DNA of 64,000 nt from Bacteroidales bacterium (GCA_021647205.1 JAKIVD010000017.1:1-64000), one strand, 5' to 3'. Positions 1 through 9,465 are shown, counted from the first letter of the stretch. Numbers and translations: made by a program. Notes: generated by a model not told the origin, from the sequence alone.

Positions 1-1018
1 AGCCCACCTTTTGAATTAATGCTGAGACATCTGGAAAAGCGTAGAAGGTTCCATCACTTCGTAAACAGCGCACGCCTTCAATTTTATTCAATTCCGCTAC
101 AACATAGTCATTCCGCTTCTTAAATGCTGTTAACATGATCGTAATACAGGATTGATCGCCGGTTAGAGCGTCTTCTGCTGCGGCTTGTGAAACTGCAGCC
201 GGATTAGAGTTGCTCTGAGATTGGACCTTTTTCATAGCGGCAATCAATTTTTGGGGACCCGCGGCATAACCAATTCGCCAGCCAGTCATCGCGTAAGCTT
301 TCGATACGCCATTGAGAACAATACATTGGTCATAAAGCTGAGGGCAGGTATTTAGAATGTTAACAAAGGGTTCATCTGTCCAAAGAATATGCTCATACAT
401 GTCATCGGTAGCAACAATAATATTGGGATATTTTACTAACACATCAGCGAGAGACTTAAGTTCATCTGCGCTGTAGGCAACGCCTGTTGGATTACTCGGA
501 CTATTAATGACAAACAATCTAGTTTTGTCCGTAATCGCGTTTTCTAATTGCTCAGCAGTGATTTTAAGATCATTGTCTATACTACTTTCAATAATGACTG
601 GAACCCCATCTGCAAGCAGAGCCATATCTGGATATGAAACCCAGTAAGGAGCGGGAATAACGACTTCATCTCCAGGGTTAAGATAAGCTTGGCAAAGATT
701 AAAGAAACTCTGTTTTCCGCCACAAGAGACCAGTATTTGATCGGCGTGGTAATTAAGATGATTGTCTTTTTCGAATTTATTAATAATCGCTTTTTTAAGG
801 CTCGGGGTTCCATCGACTGCGGTATACTTTGTCGCCCCATCTTGAATAGCTTGAATTGCTGCATCCTTAATAAACTGCGGCGTGTCAAAGTCAGGCTCGC
901 CAGTACCAAGACCAACGATATCCTTCCCTTGAGCTCTTAATTCTGCTGCTTTTGCTGCGACCGCGAGGGTGCTAGAAGGTTTTACTTTTAGGATGCGATT
1001 AGATAGTTGAATGGGCAT
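1..1018 (-). CDS. Class I aspartate aminotransferase, 3' end cut off by window edge
   Basis: Translating the complement from the ATG at 1018-1016 gives an open frame to the window edge (339 codons, C-terminus missing). It is a fold-type I PLP aminotransferase of the aspartate aminotransferase I-beta group, which interconverts aspartate/2-oxoglutarate and oxaloacetate/glutamate in the cytoplasm. Visible hallmarks are an N-terminal GLGTGEPDFDTP, the NSPSNPTG substrate-binding motif and the PLP-lysine motif SKAYAMTGWRIG with the Schiff-base lysine at residue 240. It is divergent from uvrB across 119 bp; I recall the same order in Pseudomonas, which is one reason to place this end of the window in Gammaproteobacteria rather than with the Bacteroidota genes further on. 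The family call is secure; the exact substrate range is not. Confidence 0.93.
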   Translation of the reverse strand, partial: MPIQLSNRILKVKPSSTLAVAAKAAELRAQGKDIVGLGTGEPDFDTPQFIKDAAIQAIQDGATKYTAVDGTPSLKKAIINKFEKDNHLNYHADQILVSCGGKQSFFNLCQAYLNPGDEVVIPAPYWVSYPDMALLADGVPVIIESSIDNDLKITAEQLENAITDKTRLFVINSPSNPTGVAYSADELKSLADVLVKYPNIIVATDDMYEHILWTDEPFVNILNTCPQLYDQCIVLNGVSKAYAMTGWRIGYAAGPQKLIAAMKKVQSQSNSNPAAVSQAAAEDALTGDQSCITIMLTAFKKRNDYVVAELNKIEGVRCLRSDGTFYAFPDVSALIQKVG

Positions 1019-1137
1019 AAGATGTTCCAAATGACGAAGACAGAAAAGGGCAAATATATTGGTCGCAATTGTACATCAGTGCCGTTAAAATATCATAGAA
1101 TCTATAGCTATACTTATCCCACTTTTTAGATACTTCT

Positions 1138-3141
1138 ATGAGTCACAATTTCGAACTAAAATCTCCATTTCAGCCAGCTGGCGATCAGCCAACTGCCATT
1201 AAAGAACTTCTAGAAGGGATCGAAGACGGATTGAGCCATCAAACCTTGCTTGGCGTGACAGGTTCCGGTAAGACCTTTACTGTCGCTAACGTAATCCAGG
1301 AACTGGGTCGGCCCACCATAATTCTTGCACCTAACAAAACGCTAGCAGCGCAACTGTATGGTGAAATGAAGGACTTTTTTCCTAACAATGCGGTTGAGTA
1401 CTTTGTTTCGTATTACGATTATTACCAGCCGGAGGCCTATGTTGCCAGCAGTGATACGTTTATCGAAAAAGATGCCTCGATAAACGACCACATTGAACAA
1501 ATGCGGCTTTCAGCCACACGAGCACTGTTGGAAAGGAAGGATTCAATAATCGTGGCGTCGGTTTCAGCTATTTATGGACTTGGTGATCCTAAGCAGTTTC
1601 ACGCGATGGTTATGCATCTCAATATTGGAACTGAGATCAGGCAAAGAGATATCTTGACCAAACTGGCGGAACTACAGTTTACGCGTAACGATGTTGATTT
1701 GCAGCGTGGAACCTATCGGGTTAGAGGTGATGTCATTGATATCTTCCCTGCAGAATCTGAGCGAAATGGTATACGAGTGGAATTGTTTGATGATGAAGTA
1801 GAGAGCTTACGTTATTTTGACCCACTGACCGGCGAGGTATTAAAAAAAATTACGCGAGTAACAATCTTTCCTAAATCTCACTATGTGACGGCGCGACAGA
1901 CAATTCTAGATTCTATTGAGGCGATAAAAATCGAACTGGTCGATCGTCTCGCACAGCTCAAAGAAATGAATAAATTGGTTGAATATCAACGATTGGAACA
2001 GCGGGTAAGATTTGATATAGAAATGATGCAGGAATTGGGGTATTGCTCAGGTATCGAAAACTATTCGCGTTTCATGTCGGGTCGGGCACCGGGAGAGCAT
2101 CCACCCACCTTGTTTGACTATTTGCCGGACAATGCGTTACTAATTATTGATGAGTCTCATGTCATGGTTTCTCAAATTGGCGCGATGTATAAGGGAGATC
2201 GATCGAGAAAGGAAAATCTGGTTGAATATGGCTTTCGTTTACCCTCAGCTCTGGATAACCGGCCGCTAAGATTTGAGGAGTTTGAAAATTTAGCGCCGCA
2301 AACAATTTACGTTTCTGCAACCCCCGCTATTTACGAAAAAGAGAATTCTGGACAAATAGTTGAACAAGTCGTTAGGCCTACCGGGCTACTTGATCCTGAA
2401 GTTGAAGTCAGACCGGTGGGTACTCAAGTGGATGATCTTCTCTCGGAAATACAATTAAGAGTGGCTGTAGAAGAGCGAGTTTTGGTTACAACTCTAACCA
2501 AGCGTATGGCGGAAGACCTTACTGAATATTTGACCGAACATGGTGCAAGAGTGAGGTATTTGCACTCGGATATCGATACAGTCGAAAGGATGGAGATTAT
2601 ACAAGATTTACGTAAAGGACTATTTGATGTTCTTGTAGGGATAAACCTACTGAGGGAGGGATTGGACATGCCTGAAGTCTCTCTGGTTGCGATATTAGAT
2701 GCAGATAAAGAAGGCTTTTTGCGCTCTGAACGTTCTCTTATCCAAACTATTGGCAGGGCGGCGAGAAATCTAAATGGTAAGGCTATATTATATGGCGACA
2801 AAATTACCGGTTCAATGCAACGAGCGATTAGCGAAACAGATCGACGACGAGAAATTCAAGCAAACTACAATCAACAAAACGGTATCACGCCTAGAGGCGT
2901 CTCTAAAGGGATTTCCGATATTATGCAGACAGGCGAAAAATTTAGTGTTTCTAATCTAAGTAAAGAGCGCAAAGTTGCAGAGCAGTCAGCTAAATACAAG
3001 ATAAAAACACCAAAGCAGGCTGGAACGGCTATCAAATTACTTGAAGAACAGATGCTTGAGGCGGCAAAGAACCTAGAATTTGAAAAAGCGGCCAAATATC
3101 GAGATGAAATCAGTTTGTTGAGAGATATCCTATTTATTTAG
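1138..3141 (+). CDS. uvrB: Excinuclease ABC subunit UvrB
   Basis: UvrB, the DNA-damage-verifying helicase subunit of nucleotide excision repair, which works with UvrA and UvrC. At 667 residues it is full length for the family. Walker A GVTGSGKT is at residues 39-46, followed by the beta-hairpin region with [10 protein letters not shown], the DESH Walker B box, helicase motifs IV-VI ([23 protein letters not shown]) and a C-terminal UVR domain ending in [10 protein letters not shown]. The start is the first ATG of the conserved N-terminus. The 119-bp divergent region upstream contains no LexA-type CTGT-N8-ACAG box that I can see. The sequence reads as gammaproteobacterial, and neighbours on both sides fit that. 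Confidence 0.97.
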   Translation: MSHNFELKSPFQPAGDQPTAIKELLEGIEDGLSHQTLLGVTGSGKTFTVANVIQELGRPTIILAPNKTLAAQLYGEMKDFFPNNAVEYFVSYYDYYQPEAYVASSDTFIEKDASINDHIEQMRLSATRALLERKDSIIVASVSAIYGLGDPKQFHAMVMHLNIGTEIRQRDILTKLAELQFTRNDVDLQRGTYRVRGDVIDIFPAESERNGIRVELFDDEVESLRYFDPLTGEVLKKITRVTIFPKSHYVTARQTILDSIEAIKIELVDRLAQLKEMNKLVEYQRLEQRVRFDIEMMQELGYCSGIENYSRFMSGRAPGEHPPTLFDYLPDNALLIIDESHVMVSQIGAMYKGDRSRKENLVEYGFRLPSALDNRPLRFEEFENLAPQTIYVSATPAIYEKENSGQIVEQVVRPTGLLDPEVEVRPVGTQVDDLLSEIQLRVAVEERVLVTTLTKRMAEDLTEYLTEHGARVRYLHSDIDTVERMEIIQDLRKGLFDVLVGINLLREGLDMPEVSLVAILDADKEGFLRSERSLIQTIGRAARNLNGKAILYGDKITGSMQRAISETDRRREIQANYNQQNGITPRGVSKGISDIMQTGEKFSVSNLSKERKVAEQSAKYKIKTPKQAGTAIKLLEEQMLEAAKNLEFEKAAKYRDEISLLRDILFI

Positions 3142-3208
3142 TATCGATTGAAAATATATGGTCTAAACTTTAGTGAAATAGCAAAACATAAGACACTAAA
3201 GGGCAATC

Positions 3209-4966
3209 ATGGCAGGGTTTTTAGGCAAGCATCGTAATACAAACTATTTAGGTCAAACATCGATAAGCGATGGTCTGAAGTTAGCAGCGTTGAGTCTATT
3301 GGTTTTTGTGCTCAGTTCATGCAGCGACAATGACAGCAAAACCGACACAGATAATGAAATTCGAGAAAATAAGAGCTCGCAAACGTCTAACGATAAACAC
3401 GTAGAAAATAAATCTGATAAACAAGAACCTAGTAAATCATCTCTGAGAAGCTCGAATACTGATGCGGTAGCAACTAAAGCTAAACTAGAGGAAGATAAAA
3501 ATGTAACTACAGATGGAACCAATAATCATCTAAAACAGCCACCTAATCAAGAATTAAATCCAAAGTCAACAATCAACGGTTATAGCGCAGAGATTGTTCC
3601 AGAAAACATGACAGTTCAGGAGAAGAAAAAGCGATTTGAAATATTGGTTCTACCAGCTATTAAGGTCGTTTATTCGGAACTGGAAATACAATATGAGCAA
3701 ATTTCTAACGCAATAGGGCTCGATATTAAATCCCAACAACAAATGCAGGAGATACAACAATTAAAAACAATCTACAAAGTTTCCACTGATGAACAATTGT
3801 TAATGGCGATCAAACCGCATCCCAAAAGTATCGCTTTAGCACAGGCCGCCATGGAAAGTGCTTGGGGAACTTCTCGATTTTTTAGAGAAGGAAAAAATAT
3901 CTATGGTGTTTGGTCATTTAACAAAAATGAAGCTCGCATCGCAGCGAGTAAAAAACGAGGCAACAAAACGATCTGGCTTAAGAAATACCCAACTATCACT
4001 GAAGCGATAAGAGATTATTATAAAGTCTTAGCTAAGGGACGTGCATTTGTAGAATTTCGACAACAAAAGATGCGCGCTAATGATCCCTATGAATTAGTGA
4101 AATATTTAGACAAGTATTCAGAAAAGGGTGCTGAATATGGAAAAGAGTTGCTTTTGCAATTATCAAAAGATTTAACTAAAGCTTACGGAAAAGGCTTTAG
4201 CCGCAGTAACTTAGTGTATATGAGGCTTTTTTACATCAAATATCCAAATGGTGTGACAGCGTCACACTTATTGAGTTGGTCTCATTATTACGAATTATTG
4301 AAAATTAATGATGCTATTGAAAGAAATTTTTATGAGAACCAAAGCATAATTGAAAGCTGGTCAATCCGGGAATTAAGAAGACATAAGAAGACCGGTTTAT
4401 TTCAAAGAATCGCACTAAGTAAAGATAAAAATGACATACTCAAATTAGCGAAAAAAGGATATCGGCCAACTAGTGAAAATGATTTAATAAAACAGCCTTA
4501 TATTTTTGAGTTCCTGGGAATTCCTGAAGGAAATTTGTATTCTGAAAGTGAATTGGAAAAGAAACTCATTGATAACCTGAAAAGTTTTTTACTGGAATTG
4601 GGAAAAGGCTTTGCCTTTGTTGGCAGACAATACAGAATTACTCTTGCAAATAAACACAACTTTATTGACCTGGTTTTCTATCATTATATATTGAAGTGCT
4701 TTGTATTAATTGACTTGAAGGTCAGCGAAGTTGAGCATAAAGATATTGGGCAAATGATTACTTATTTGAATTATTTTAATACTGAGGTTATTGATAAATC
4801 AGATAATGAAACTATTGGAATAGTTCTGGCCTCGGAGAAAGATGATGTTTTTGTAGAATACGCGACAGCAAGTATTTCAAATAAATTAGCTGTAAGTGAA
4901 TATCAAGTCTATTTACCGGATAAGAAAGTGTTGAGAGAAAAAGTAAAGGAAATACTAAATGGTTAG
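3209..4966 (+). CDS. Chimeric frame: Bax-like glucosaminidase lipoprotein joined to DUF1016 (YhcG) nuclease
   Basis: This 585-residue frame joins two unrelated proteins. Residues 1 to about 307 form a proteobacterial Bax-like exported protein: an N-terminal hydrophobic stretch ending in lipobox LSSC (Cys38), a long charged low-complexity linker, then a glucosaminidase-type domain with AQAAMESAWGTSRFF, GKNIYGVWSF and the Bax ending KYSEKGAEYGKEL. From about residue 307 onward it is the rear of a DUF1016/YhcG protein: LSKDLTKAYGKGFSRSNL, then LSWSHYYELL and a C-terminal PDDEXK-type nuclease fold (FVGRQYRITL, IDLVFYHYILKCFVLIDLK, DIGQMITYLNYF). The YhcG N-terminal third is absent. I know of no Bax-YhcG family, and the switch falls exactly on a peptide both families share, so the frame is probably an assembly artefact spanning two genomes. 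Each half is confidently identified; the fusion is not believed. Confidence 0.75.
   Translation: MAGFLGKHRNTNYLGQTSISDGLKLAALSLLVFVLSSCSDNDSKTDTDNEIRENKSSQTSNDKHVENKSDKQEPSKSSLRSSNTDAVATKAKLEEDKNVTTDGTNNHLKQPPNQELNPKSTINGYSAEIVPENMTVQEKKKRFEILVLPAIKVVYSELEIQYEQISNAIGLDIKSQQQMQEIQQLKTIYKVSTDEQLLMAIKPHPKSIALAQAAMESAWGTSRFFREGKNIYGVWSFNKNEARIAASKKRGNKTIWLKKYPTITEAIRDYYKVLAKGRAFVEFRQQKMRANDPYELVKYLDKYSEKGAEYGKELLLQLSKDLTKAYGKGFSRSNLVYMRLFYIKYPNGVTASHLLSWSHYYELLKINDAIERNFYENQSIIESWSIRELRRHKKTGLFQRIALSKDKNDILKLAKKGYRPTSENDLIKQPYIFEFLGIPEGNLYSESELEKKLIDNLKSFLLELGKGFAFVGRQYRITLANKHNFIDLVFYHYILKCFVLIDLKVSEVEHKDIGQMITYLNYFNTEVIDKSDNETIGIVLASEKDDVFVEYATASISNKLAVSEYQVYLPDKKVLREKVKEILNG
4129..4150. other. 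Probable contig chimera or recombination junction
   Basis: Left of this point all genes (aminotransferase, uvrB, Bax) are gammaproteobacterial in type and synteny. Right of it every gene is Bacteroidota-like. The stretch encodes GAEYGKEL, which fits both a Bax C-terminus (YSERG-EY-EL) and the YhcG segment before its KGFS motif; compare YGKSVLKELSKGL in the second DUF1016 protein at 36.3 kb. A short shared word is what a de Bruijn graph assembler can bridge wrongly. Read coverage was not available, so this is inferred from gene content. Confidence 0.7.
4251..4267. repeat. Perfect 7-bp inverted repeat inside the first DUF1016 frame
   Basis: GTGTGAC (4251-4257), loop AGC, GTCACAC (4261-4267). 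It encodes the residues just before the LSWSHY motif of the DUF1016 part. The second DUF1016 gene has larger palindromes at the same protein position (36599-36653). Confidence 0.8.
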
Positions 4967-5210
4967 CAGCAAAGTACAAACCTCAACCATGGCATTCGGT
5001 CAAAAATGCTACAACAAAATCTGGCATTGGGTTGCAAAGCAGTTTCCGGGATTACTGACCGGTTGTCGTCCGGTTTCTATTTCCCCATACATAGAAAAAG
5101 TTGGATTCACCATTGAGAAAGTAAAACAGCTAAGCCAAAATACTTTCCCTGTTGAGGTAATCAGGGCAATGAAACCAGATGAAAAATATAGTTTTGTAGT
5201 GAGACATTAA
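4959..5210 (+). pseudogene. C-terminal remnant of a SAM-dependent methyltransferase
   Basis: The 83-residue frame resembles the end of a class I SAM methyltransferase of the UbiE/phospholipid N-methyltransferase kind: KIWHWVAKQFPGLLTGCRPVSI, then SPYIEKVGFTIEKVKQL and TFPVEVIRAMKP, where such proteins have their lid helices and final beta strands. The SAM-binding Rossmann core is missing. The frame begins inside the DUF1016 gene (8-bp overlap) and its first 15 or so residues have no methyltransferase character, so the ATG is probably fortuitous. Most likely a gene decapitated when the DUF1016 gene arrived, or by the nearby assembly problem. The family match is from memory and moderate. Confidence 0.5.
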
Positions 5211-5232
5211 TACTTTTAATTCGGATGTTAAC

Positions 5233-7209
5233 ATGAAAAACTTCAAAGCATTCATTCTGATTTTAATCATTCAGTTTTTACAATTGCCGGTTTCTTCACA
5301 AAACAACGAAACCGACAGCCTGAAAACCTTGCTCAATACAGATTTGAGGGACACGGCTTTCGTAAACACTGCCCTCGACCTGGCCTGGGCTTTTATGTAC
5401 AGCGAAACCGACAGCGCGGTGAAATATGCGAACATCGCCCTGCAGGCGGCAAAGGCAAACAAGCTGCAACTGAAAGCTGCGTCAGCATACAACACCCTGG
5501 GGGTTTGTTACATTGTTAAAGCCGATTATTATGAGGCACTTTCAAACCTTTCCCTTGCCCTTGAAACGGGCAAAGCGCTTTTGGAAAAAGAGCCCGGCAA
5601 CAAAACATTTAAACGCAGGGTGCTGGCCATTTACACCAACACCGGCAATATTTACTACTACAAAGGGGAATATGAAAAGTCCATCACCAATTACCTTCAT
5701 GCGCTTGACCTGGCAGAAGATATTGGCTTTGAAAATGGTATTGCTGTCAACCTGAGCAATGTAGCGGCTTCATACAAAGACCTGCTCAATTATCCCAAAG
5801 CACTCGAATACAACTACAAAGCACTTGCCATCGCACAAAGAACAGGCGACCGGTTTTCGCTGAGCCAAAGTCTTAACAACCTGGGTTCGGTGTATTTTTC
5901 CACCAAAGATTATGACAGTGCCTACAGTTATTTCGTCAAAAGCAAGAGAATAAACGAAGAAGACGGAGAGGAATACGAACTCATCAACAATTACGTAAAC
6001 CTGGCCGATGTGTTCAGGGAAACGCAACAATACGATTCATCGCTCTACTACTACAAGCGCTCCATCGCCATTTGCGAAAAAGTGAATTCCATCGACGGCC
6101 TGATCAACTGCAACTACATGATCGGGCAGTTGTACCAAAAACAGGGCCTGCTGGACAAAGCTGCCGAACATTACGATGAAAGCCTCCGCCTGGCCAAGGA
6201 ATCGGGCACCTCACGGTTTGTCATGCTTGCCAACGAAGACCTTGCAAAAGTCTATCAGAAAAAGGGCGACTACAAAAGGGCCTTTGCTTATTTTACTGCC
6301 GGCAGCGCGGTGCGCGACAGCATCTTCAATGCCGAAAGCGATGCGCGTATCGCCGACATGGAAGCCAAGTATAAAACCGAAAAAAAAGAGGAAGAAATTG
6401 CGCATCTGCGGGAACAAACCAAACTGCAAAATGAGAAAAGCAGGTTCAACAGGTTCGTATTTCTATCCGTAATAATTATTCTTGTGCTGGTCATTGCCCT
6501 CATCATCATTTCTTACCGCTCATTCCGTCAACGACAAATTTCCGACAAACGGAAAGCGCAGCAACAGGCCGAGCTCCAGGTTTTGGATGCTGTGATCGAA
6601 ACCGAGTTCAAAGAACGGAAACGCTTTGCCGAAGACCTGCACGACGGTCTCGGGGTTTTGCTGTCCACGCTCAGGCTTTACCTCAACGAGATTGATGACA
6701 GCAGCGGGGAAGAGCAAAAAAAACTCATCGGACAAAGCAACAACATTCTTGACGAAGCCATCGCCAATGCACGCAATATTTCGAACAACATGATGCCGGC
6801 AGCCCTGAAGAAAAACGGACTCGAAGCAGCCATCCGCTCCTTCAGCGACAAGATAAATTCCTCGGGCAACATCAAAATAGAGGTGCAATCGGCCAACTTT
6901 AAAAAACACCACAAACACAGTGTCGAAATTACACTTTACCGCATCCTGACCGAAATGACAAACAACACCCTGAAACATGCAGCAGCTACCCGGATAGATA
7001 TTTCCCTTACCGGGAAAGGCAATAAACTGTTTATTGTTTACAAAGACAATGGCCGGGGGTTTGATTTTGATGCCGTATCAAAGTCAGGAAAGAAAGGCAT
7101 GGGACTCAACAATATGCGGAGCCGCATCAATTCCATCGGCGGAGAATGCACCATCAAAAGCAAACCGGGCACAGGTTTCTTTGCCGGGATTGAGGTGGAT
7201 TTTACCTAA
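5233..7209 (+). CDS. TPR-containing sensor histidine kinase (HisKA_3 type)
   Basis: A 658-residue membrane sensor kinase of a common Bacteroidota design. A signal peptide (LILIIQFLQLPVSSQ) is followed by a periplasmic array of about six to seven tetratricopeptide repeats (roughly residues 70-390), a short coiled coil, one transmembrane helix (near 415-435), a HisKA_3 dimerisation domain and an HATPase_c domain. The phosphoacceptor is His470 in RFAEDLHDGLG. The ATPase has the N box EMTNNTLKHA, G1 box DNGRGFDF and G2 region KGMGLNNMRSR. NarL/LuxR-family regulators usually partner this class, but none is adjacent. A strong hairpin begins 3 bp after the stop, so the gene seems to be transcribed alone. 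The signal is unknown. Confidence 0.93.
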   Translation: MKNFKAFILILIIQFLQLPVSSQNNETDSLKTLLNTDLRDTAFVNTALDLAWAFMYSETDSAVKYANIALQAAKANKLQLKAASAYNTLGVCYIVKADYYEALSNLSLALETGKALLEKEPGNKTFKRRVLAIYTNTGNIYYYKGEYEKSITNYLHALDLAEDIGFENGIAVNLSNVAASYKDLLNYPKALEYNYKALAIAQRTGDRFSLSQSLNNLGSVYFSTKDYDSAYSYFVKSKRINEEDGEEYELINNYVNLADVFRETQQYDSSLYYYKRSIAICEKVNSIDGLINCNYMIGQLYQKQGLLDKAAEHYDESLRLAKESGTSRFVMLANEDLAKVYQKKGDYKRAFAYFTAGSAVRDSIFNAESDARIADMEAKYKTEKKEEEIAHLREQTKLQNEKSRFNRFVFLSVIIILVLVIALIIISYRSFRQRQISDKRKAQQQAELQVLDAVIETEFKERKRFAEDLHDGLGVLLSTLRLYLNEIDDSSGEEQKKLIGQSNNILDEAIANARNISNNMMPAALKKNGLEAAIRSFSDKINSSGNIKIEVQSANFKKHHKHSVEITLYRILTEMTNNTLKHAAATRIDISLTGKGNKLFIVYKDNGRGFDFDAVSKSGKKGMGLNNMRSRINSIGGECTIKSKPGTGFFAGIEVDFT

Positions 7210-7211
7210 GG

Positions 7212-7244
7212 AACTTTTCCAAAGTTTTAAACTTTGGAAAAGTT
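7212..7244. terminator. Palindromic terminator-like element, copy 1
   Basis: A perfect 13-bp inverted repeat: AACTTTTCCAAAG at 7212-7224, a 7-nt TTTTAAA loop, and CTTTGGAAAAGTT at 7232-7244. It sits 3 bp downstream of the sensor kinase stop codon. A near-identical copy lies at 11240-11272, so this is a dispersed element that probably acts as a bidirectional terminator. Confidence 0.7.
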
Positions 7245-7342
7245 TATTCATCCATCCCCCTACGCAGTTTACGTATTTTTTTTCAGCAATCTTCCTGCAC
7301 GTTTTTGGGCAAATCCCTCTTACCCACTTGATTTAACCGATC

Positions 7343-7350
7343 TACTTTTG
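7343..7350 (+). promoter_or_regulatory. Candidate Bacteroidota -7 box
   Basis: TACTTTTG matches the Bacteroidota sigma-ABfr -7 consensus TAnnTTTG, 19 bp before the ATG at 7370. No good -33 TTTG lies at the usual distance, so support is the -7 element and its position only. Confidence 0.4.
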
Positions 7351-7369
7351 TCGTTGAAACTAAAGCACC

Positions 7370-7876
7370 ATGCTCGCAAAACTCAAACAAACTGTTTTCA
7401 GGAACAACAAAAAGAAAGTGTCAGAAATTATGAACGACATTCATCTCTTTTACCAATACATCGACGAAAACGGCCAGTTAATCGACTACTGGTATTTTGA
7501 CCATGTATTTACTGCCAACTACTGGAACTACCTCCGCAACTACAAATGGCTGAGCAGTCATGAGCAGGATTTCCTTCATCGGGGAATCCTGAGCATGCTG
7601 CTTTTTATGGGCTACCTTTACCTGGACGGGAAGGCTGACCCTTTTATCGGCCACCTCTCCGAAATAAAGTCTGCCGTTGCAAACTTCCACAGCCACAAAG
7701 CACAAAACAAAAAACTTTCGGGCATGGTTAACAATGCACTGGACCTTGCAGAAAAAAAGCAAGGTGGTCATTTCAACAGCGAAACCCACACCGATATTTT
7801 TAAATCAATAAGCTGGACACTGAAAAGCATCGTCCTGGCAAATAAAACAGTATTCATCAAACACGAAACCCCATGA
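7370..7876 (+). CDS. Conserved-looking hypothetical cytoplasmic protein
   Basis: 168 residues, no signal peptide or transmembrane helix, rich in aromatic residues and histidines (YWYFDHVFTANYWNYLRNYKW), mostly helical in appearance. I do not recognise the family. Its stop overlaps the start of the S74-type surface protein by 4 bp (ATGA), so the two are translationally coupled and probably functionally linked. A TAnnTTTG box precedes it. Confidence 0.7.
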   Translation: MLAKLKQTVFRNNKKKVSEIMNDIHLFYQYIDENGQLIDYWYFDHVFTANYWNYLRNYKWLSSHEQDFLHRGILSMLLFMGYLYLDGKADPFIGHLSEIKSAVANFHSHKAQNKKLSGMVNNALDLAEKKQGGHFNSETHTDIFKSISWTLKSIVLANKTVFIKHETP

Positions 7877-9465
7877 AAAATTTAAACACTTTAATGCTCA
7901 TTGCATTGTTTTTAACAAGTACACTTGCCGTTCGGGCACAGGTAGCCATCAACCAGGATGGCAGCACGCCCGATGTAACGGCCATGCTGGATGTCAAATC
8001 AACAACCAAAGGCATGCTCATCCCGCGTATGAGCACTACCCAACGGGTGGGCATCAGCTCTCCGGCCAACGGACTGCTGGTTTTTGACACCGACACCAAA
8101 ACCTTTTGGTATTATGACAGCAGTACCACAGCCTGGAAAGAAATTACCAGTTCGGTGAACAACAGCATCAACAGCCTTACCGATGGCAGAACGGCTGGCA
8201 ACAGCGTTTATCTCGGATCTATGGCGGGTGCTGATGATGATGGCAATCTCAGATCCAACACGGCTGTTGGTGTCCAGGCCATGTGGAAAACAAGCTCCGG
8301 CACTCAGAATGTAGCGATGGGGAGATATGCTTTACAACTCAATGATACTGGTGCCAGCAATGTGGCCCTGGGTTATTCCTGCTTAGCGAAAAATAACGGT
8401 TTTGGAAATGTTGCTGTTGGAAACAGTGTTTTAATCAAAGACACCAGCGGCTCTAACAACACCGCTATCGGCCATTGGAGCGGATACAATAGTAAAGCTG
8501 GCTCAGGAAATGTATTCATCGGTTACCGGTCGGGATTTTTTGAGACCGGAAGCAATAAATTATATATCGAAAACTCCATGTCAAATGCGCCTTTGATTTA
8601 CGGTGAGTTCGACAATGACCTGCTTACCGTGTACGGCCGCCTGGGTGTGGGGGCTACTGCAACTGCCGACACAAAACTACGCGTATCTCACAATGATTTG
8701 TATGCCGCTAACTTTACGACTGACTTCGGGGATGCAAACACAATTGTGATTAATGCAGAATATACGGGAACAGGTGTTTACGATGCTACGGCGATTTACG
8801 GGAAGGCAGCACCTGATGCAAACAGCAACTACGGATTTGGCGGCGATTTCGTTGGCAACTACATGGGGGTAAGGTCAAATGCCAATGCCGGATCTTCAAG
8901 CGGAGCGGCTTATGGCGTGTACGGCCGGAGCAATGGGACAGCAGGCACCCGTTATGGCGTATTCGGTTGGGCAGAAGGCGGAAGCAACCGCTATGGTGTT
9001 TACGGCAAAGCCTTTGCCCAAACCAACAGCTATGGAATTTACTGTGATGGCAATGGTGTGTACACCGGCACCTGGTCGCAGACTTCGGATAAAAAGCTAA
9101 AAAAGAACATCGAGCCTTTGCAGGGTGCATTGGAAAAATTGCTTCAACTGTCGCCGAAAACGTATGAATACAGAACTGCTGAATACGAATTCATGAACCT
9201 GGCACAGGGAGCGCAAATTGGCTTTGTGGCACAAGATGTTGAGACTGTTTTTCCCGAACTGGTCAGCACCGTAAGCCACCCCAAAAGCCAGGGGAAATCA
9301 AACGATTACGAAGAATACAAGGCCATCAACTACATCGCACTTATTCCGGTACTTACCGAAGCCATTCAGGAACAACAGCAGCAGATTGAACAGCAAAAAC
9401 AATTGATTGAAACCTTACTTGAAAGAGTTAAATTGTTGGAAAAAGTAAAAGGAACTGTTAAGTAG
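7873..9465 (+). CDS. Secreted tail-fibre-like protein with C-terminal S74 intramolecular chaperone
   Basis: 530 residues: signal peptide (LMLIALFLTSTLAVRAQ); a Bacteroidota N-terminal module, AINQDGSTPDVTAMLDVKS followed by GMLIPRMSTTQR; a central region of degenerate glycine/asparagine-rich repeats (SNVALGYSCLAKN-type, YGVYGRSNGT-type) resembling trimeric beta-helical fibres; then a peptidase S74 domain beginning TSDKKLKKNIEPL and a final coiled coil (EQQQQIEQQKQLIETLLERVKLLEKV). In phage endosialidases S74 domains trimerise the fibre and cleave themselves at a conserved serine; the Ser-Asp of TSDKKLKKNI matches that site. The N-terminal module recurs in the 56.7-kb surface protein. Likely a trimeric surface fibre; ligand unknown. 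Confidence 0.88.
   Translation: MKNLNTLMLIALFLTSTLAVRAQVAINQDGSTPDVTAMLDVKSTTKGMLIPRMSTTQRVGISSPANGLLVFDTDTKTFWYYDSSTTAWKEITSSVNNSINSLTDGRTAGNSVYLGSMAGADDDGNLRSNTAVGVQAMWKTSSGTQNVAMGRYALQLNDTGASNVALGYSCLAKNNGFGNVAVGNSVLIKDTSGSNNTAIGHWSGYNSKAGSGNVFIGYRSGFFETGSNKLYIENSMSNAPLIYGEFDNDLLTVYGRLGVGATATADTKLRVSHNDLYAANFTTDFGDANTIVINAEYTGTGVYDATAIYGKAAPDANSNYGFGGDFVGNYMGVRSNANAGSSSGAAYGVYGRSNGTAGTRYGVFGWAEGGSNRYGVYGKAFAQTNSYGIYCDGNGVYTGTWSQTSDKKLKKNIEPLQGALEKLLQLSPKTYEYRTAEYEFMNLAQGAQIGFVAQDVETVFPELVSTVSHPKSQGKSNDYEEYKAINYIALIPVLTEAIQEQQQQIEQQKQLIETLLERVKLLEKVKGTVK

Noticed and set aside
1019-1137. LexA (SOS) box upstream of uvrB.
   Set aside because: No CTGT-N8-ACAG pattern is visible in the 119-bp divergent region.
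3209-4966. A novel Bax-DUF1016 fusion (peptidoglycan hydrolase plus nuclease) that could be read as a new toxin.
   Set aside because: The switch falls on a peptide shared by both families and coincides with a change of apparent phylum; the YhcG N-terminus is missing. An assembly join is simpler.
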